DNA of 64,000 bases, taken from assembly GCA_965230245.1 (NCBI GenBank), contig OZ246000.1, positions 310,001 through 374,000 on the forward strand, given 5' to 3'. Positions 61,765 through 64,000 of this stretch are shown one piece after another. Position 1 is the first letter of the stretch. Each line of letters opens with the position of its first letter. The notes under the pieces were generated by a model. It did not search any database. It saw only the letters and a program-made list of their open reading frames with translations, and was not told where the DNA came from. The position numbers and the translations under genes are program-made. Source of the DNA: JAGNKE01 sp965230245. Its GTDB lineage: Bacteria; Pseudomonadota; Alphaproteobacteria; Micavibrionales; Micavibrionaceae.

Positions 61765-62541
61765 ATGAAAATCGGTGTTGCAGGGTGCACAGGACGTGTC
61801 GGACAAATCCTTATCGAAGAATTACAAGCCGAAGAGGGCTGGATTCATGAAGAACTGGAACTCGCAGGAGGAAGCATCCAGACTGACAAAGGCAAGAAAT
61901 TCAGCTTTCCTGTAACCAAAAGCGCCGAAGAACTCTTTGATATGTCCGACGTCGTTGTCGATTTCACATTGCCGGAAGGAACGCGTAACCACGCACTCAT
62001 CGCCGCTGAAAAGAAAAAGCCGTTGATCGTCGGCACAACGGGTCTGGACAAATCCGATGAAGAAGCCTTGCACGAAGCCGCGAAGGAAACAGTTATCGTC
62101 TACAGCGCAAATATGAGCGTCGGCGTAAATATCCTTCAGGCTCTGGTTCAGCAGACTGCCGAACGTTTGGGGCTGGATTGGGATATCGAAATCTTCGAAG
62201 CCCACCACAAATACAAGGTCGACTCCCCGTCAGGAACAGCCATTATGCTCGGAAAAGCCGCAGCCACAGGACGCGGCAAAAGTTTAGAAAATCTGGCCGT
62301 CTATGAACGGTATGGCCGAATCGGAACACGCCCGTCAGGCACAATCGGCTTCGCCACCGCACGTGGCGGCGATGTCGTAGGTGAACACAAAGTCACCTTC
62401 TATGGTGAAGGCGAACGCGTCGAACTCGGCCACATGGCAACCGATCGTTCCCTCTTTGCGAAAGGTGCTTTGCGCGCGGCTCTATGGACAAAAGACAAAC
62501 AACCGGGTCTCTACTCCATGCGCGATGTTTTGGATCTTTAA
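61765..62541 (+). CDS. dapB: 4-hydroxy-tetrahydrodipicolinate reductase
   Basis: The 258-residue DapB reduces hydroxytetrahydrodipicolinate with NAD(P)H in the lysine/diaminopimelate pathway. The dinucleotide motif GVAGCTGRVGQ lies at residues 4-14, VGTTGLDK near 92, SANMSVGVN near 113, and the catalytic EAHHKYKVDSPSGTAIM near 145-161 with its His-His and Lys. The fold and length are normal. It follows dnaJ by 37 bases in the same direction. Confidence 0.97.
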   Translation: MKIGVAGCTGRVGQILIEELQAEEGWIHEELELAGGSIQTDKGKKFSFPVTKSAEELFDMSDVVVDFTLPEGTRNHALIAAEKKKPLIVGTTGLDKSDEEALHEAAKETVIVYSANMSVGVNILQALVQQTAERLGLDWDIEIFEAHHKYKVDSPSGTAIMLGKAAATGRGKSLENLAVYERYGRIGTRPSGTIGFATARGGDVVGEHKVTFYGEGERVELGHMATDRSLFAKGALRAALWTKDKQPGLYSMRDVLDL

Positions 62542-62590
62542 GTCATTTTTGATTAGAGAAACTTAGAACAGAAACGGTGAAAGGCTAAGA

Positions 62591-63232
62591 ATGAAGAAAA
62601 AAGATATCATTGAATTCTTCACTCGCCTTCGCGCCGAAAACCCAGAACCTAAAAGCGATCTCGAATATACAAATTCCTACACGCTTCTCGTAGCCGTCGT
62701 CTTATCTGCACAATCCACCGACGCAGGCGTGAATAAGGCAACAAAAGAGCTTTTCAAGACGGTCGACTCGCCAAAAAAAATGGTCGCGCTCGGCATTGAC
62801 CGCTTGAAAGACCACATCAAAACCATTGGCTTATACAACAACAAGGCCAAAAACGTAATCGCGCTTTCGGAGCAACTCATTGAAAAACATGACGGAAAAG
62901 TTCCCGACACAAGAAAAGACCTCATCGCCCTGCCCGGTGTCGGCCGAAAAACCGCCAACGTTGTGTTGAACGTCGCCTTTGGCCAGCCGACTATGGCCGT
63001 CGATACGCATATCTACCGTGTCTCGAACCGAACAGGCCTCGCCCCCGGCGCAAACCCCGATAAAGTTGAACAAGCACTTTTGAAAGTCGTCCCCGATGAA
63101 TTCGGACTGCACGCCCACCACTGGCTTATTCTGTTAGGCCGATACACCTGTAAGGCACGTAAACCACTCTGTCACGAATGCCCTGTGTACGATTTGTGCG
63201 CGTATGAAGAAAAATTGCCGAAAGCACTATAA
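62591..63232 (+). CDS. nth: endonuclease III
   Basis: The 213-residue DNA glycosylase/AP lyase removes oxidised pyrimidines. Motifs: the helix-hairpin-helix LPGVGRKTANVVLNVAFG near residue 115, containing the catalytic lysine, AVDTHIYRVSNRTG with the catalytic aspartate, and the C-terminal 4Fe-4S cluster motif CKARKPLCHECPVYDLC (C-x6-C-x2-C-x5-C). Length and start are normal. It follows dapB by 49 bases. Confidence 0.97.
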   Translation: MKKKDIIEFFTRLRAENPEPKSDLEYTNSYTLLVAVVLSAQSTDAGVNKATKELFKTVDSPKKMVALGIDRLKDHIKTIGLYNNKAKNVIALSEQLIEKHDGKVPDTRKDLIALPGVGRKTANVVLNVAFGQPTMAVDTHIYRVSNRTGLAPGANPDKVEQALLKVVPDEFGLHAHHWLILLGRYTCKARKPLCHECPVYDLCAYEEKLPKAL

Positions 63233-63252
63233 GAAGAGTAACGAAAAAAACT

Positions 63253-63813
63253 CTATTCAGCGAACAGGAGCGCGAAGTCATTGTACCCCTTCGCATCAAG
63301 CAAGGCCGACACACAATCACGCCAGCCAATCGTCTCCTCACTCGGATCTCTGGGCCGTGCTTCTGAATGGATCACACGCTCGGCCGTATTGCGCCCGTCA
63401 TCTCCAAGGAAAAGATCGAGAACACAATCATCCGAACGGTACTGCCACAAAGAAACAGGAACATCGGAACGCACCAATTCGGGCGCATCAAATAAACGCA
63501 AAACCTGCTCACTCTCAAGCCCTAACAAGGCCTCATTGCGTTTCAGAACATCATCTTTGAGATCATAATGTGAAATCACAATATCCCGATCGCCTATTTG
63601 AAAGGGAAGCAAAAGAGCCAAGAACAAAACAAAGAACAAAACAAAGCTCAAAACACCAAGAACCGCAACGCCCCTAGCGATTGAAATACGCCTCTTGCAA
63701 GAACCAACAAAAAAAGAACGCGCCGGAATATAGTCCGGCACGCTTTTAAAAATCCTATCGATAAATCCCTTAAGACGATTGAGGCAAATATTGTCGTGCG
63801 TCTTAAACAACAT
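63253..63813 (-). CDS. membrane-anchored hypothetical protein
   Basis: A 186-residue protein with a basic N-terminal region, one long hydrophobic segment (about residues 45-72, rich in Phe/Leu/Val) and a soluble C-terminal part that probably lies in the periplasm. The stretch LLGLESEQVLRLFDAPELVRSDVPVSLWQYRSDDCVLDLFL (about 95-135) resembles the SmpA/OmlA-like 'fold with WQY...C' domain common in alphaproteobacterial small proteins, here with a Cys in DDC and another in WRDC. Function is unknown. It is convergent with nth by 20 bases. Confidence 0.68.
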   Translation of the reverse strand: MLFKTHDNICLNRLKGFIDRIFKSVPDYIPARSFFVGSCKRRISIARGVAVLGVLSFVLFFVLFLALLLPFQIGDRDIVISHYDLKDDVLKRNEALLGLESEQVLRLFDAPELVRSDVPVSLWQYRSDDCVLDLFLGDDGRNTAERVIHSEARPRDPSEETIGWRDCVSALLDAKGYNDFALLFAE

Positions 63814-63850
63814 CCATCCCTGTCCTCAACCAAATTGGCTTATAAGGTGA

Positions 63851-64000
63851 TTACTTCTTCGCATTCGCCTTTGTGAAGAAACCGCCTTCAACATTCGCAG
63901 GCTCTCTTCGCTCGCGCTTGGCAATGATGTCCTTTGCCTTTGCCATAGCGGACGCATCGGAACCGGCCTTGTACTTTTCAAGGCGCTTGTTACTGGCTTC
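63851..64000 (-). CDS. 3' end of an unknown minus-strand gene (partial)
   Basis: An open frame without stop runs from the window end to a TAA at 63851. The 49 visible residues are Lys/Ala/Glu-rich, contain KRLEKYKAGSDASAMAKAKD and end GGFFTKANAKK. The high Lys and Ala content suggests a charged C-terminal tail. Too little is present to name a family. Confidence 0.55.
   Translation of the reverse strand, partial: EASNKRLEKYKAGSDASAMAKAKDIIAKRERREPANVEGGFFTKANAKK

Noticed and set aside
1..64000. CRISPR arrays, insertion sequences, prophage or integrative elements
   Set aside because: I saw no regularly spaced direct repeats, transposase, integrase or phage genes, and no duplication of the tRNA end that would mark an attachment site.

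Overview
This window looks like a chromosomal segment of an alphaproteobacterium of moderate GC. The basis is the gene content and gene order: 5-aminolevulinate synthase (C4 route to heme), a xseB-ispA...dxs group, an ispH-thrB-rnhA run, an rph-rdgB-hemW run diverging from hrcA with grpE, dnaK, dnaJ, dapB and nth behind it, and a TetR/COQ9-like regulator. Many small exported or unrecognised proteins sit between these housekeeping genes. That fits a poorly cultured lineage (Micavibrio-like is one guess), but the species cannot be fixed from the sequence alone. I saw no insertion sequence, prophage, CRISPR array, rRNA or origin. One tRNA (Leu, anticodon GAG) is present. Genes are packed tightly and no gene-free stretch exceeds 300 bases.

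Layout. 1-2.3 kb: the first codons of a gene on the minus strand (probably serS), N-formylglutamate amidohydrolase, lipB with a small partner, and tRNA-Leu. 2.3-11.3 kb: maeB (malic enzyme with a phosphotransacetylase-like domain), mgtE, a GNAT acetyltransferase, a class A penicillin-binding protein, then ispH-thrB-rnhA on the minus strand. 11.3-18.3 kb: a lipoprotein with gmhA, a metallophosphatase, then xseB-ispA-two small unknown genes-dxs-HAD phosphatase. 18.3-23.6 kb: a minus-strand run fabI-thioesterase-esterase lipoprotein-aroC-sppA. 23.8-30.6 kb: a 489-residue unknown, a 17 kDa-antigen-type lipoprotein, pdxH, htpG, a Cys-rich exported protein, a zincin-like protein that has lost its metal ligands, and a tiny YjfB-like gene. 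30.6-41 kb: hemA, an RnfD-like membrane protein overlapping a DUF2330 protein, a TetR regulator, a PfkB kinase overlapping a MORN-like protein, a macrodomain protein, a YejA-type solute-binding protein, and a heptosyltransferase-like enzyme. 41-51.8 kb: ygfZ, ppdK, a GNAT, ispB, a membrane protein, a Rap1a/Tai-type protein, what looks like the C-terminal half of a Suv3-type helicase standing alone, and a large exported protein. 51.8-64 kb: hemW, rdgB and rph facing hrcA, then an exported protein, grpE, an HExxH protein, dnaK, dnaJ, dapB, nth, and two minus-strand genes, the last cut by the window end.

How the genes fit together. dxs, ispH, ispA and ispB belong to the MEP isoprenoid pathway and its prenyl products. 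maeB and ppdK together can turn malate into pyruvate and then phosphoenolpyruvate. gmhA and the GT9 enzyme point to a heptose-containing lipopolysaccharide. hrcA, grpE, dnaK, dnaJ and htpG form most of a heat-shock set. The most unusual points are the putative zinc metallopeptidase lodged between grpE and dnaK, the stand-alone Suv3-like C-terminal protein, the zincin-family protein without its histidines, the overlapping RnfD-like/DUF2330 pair, and two unknown small genes inside the ispA-dxs group.
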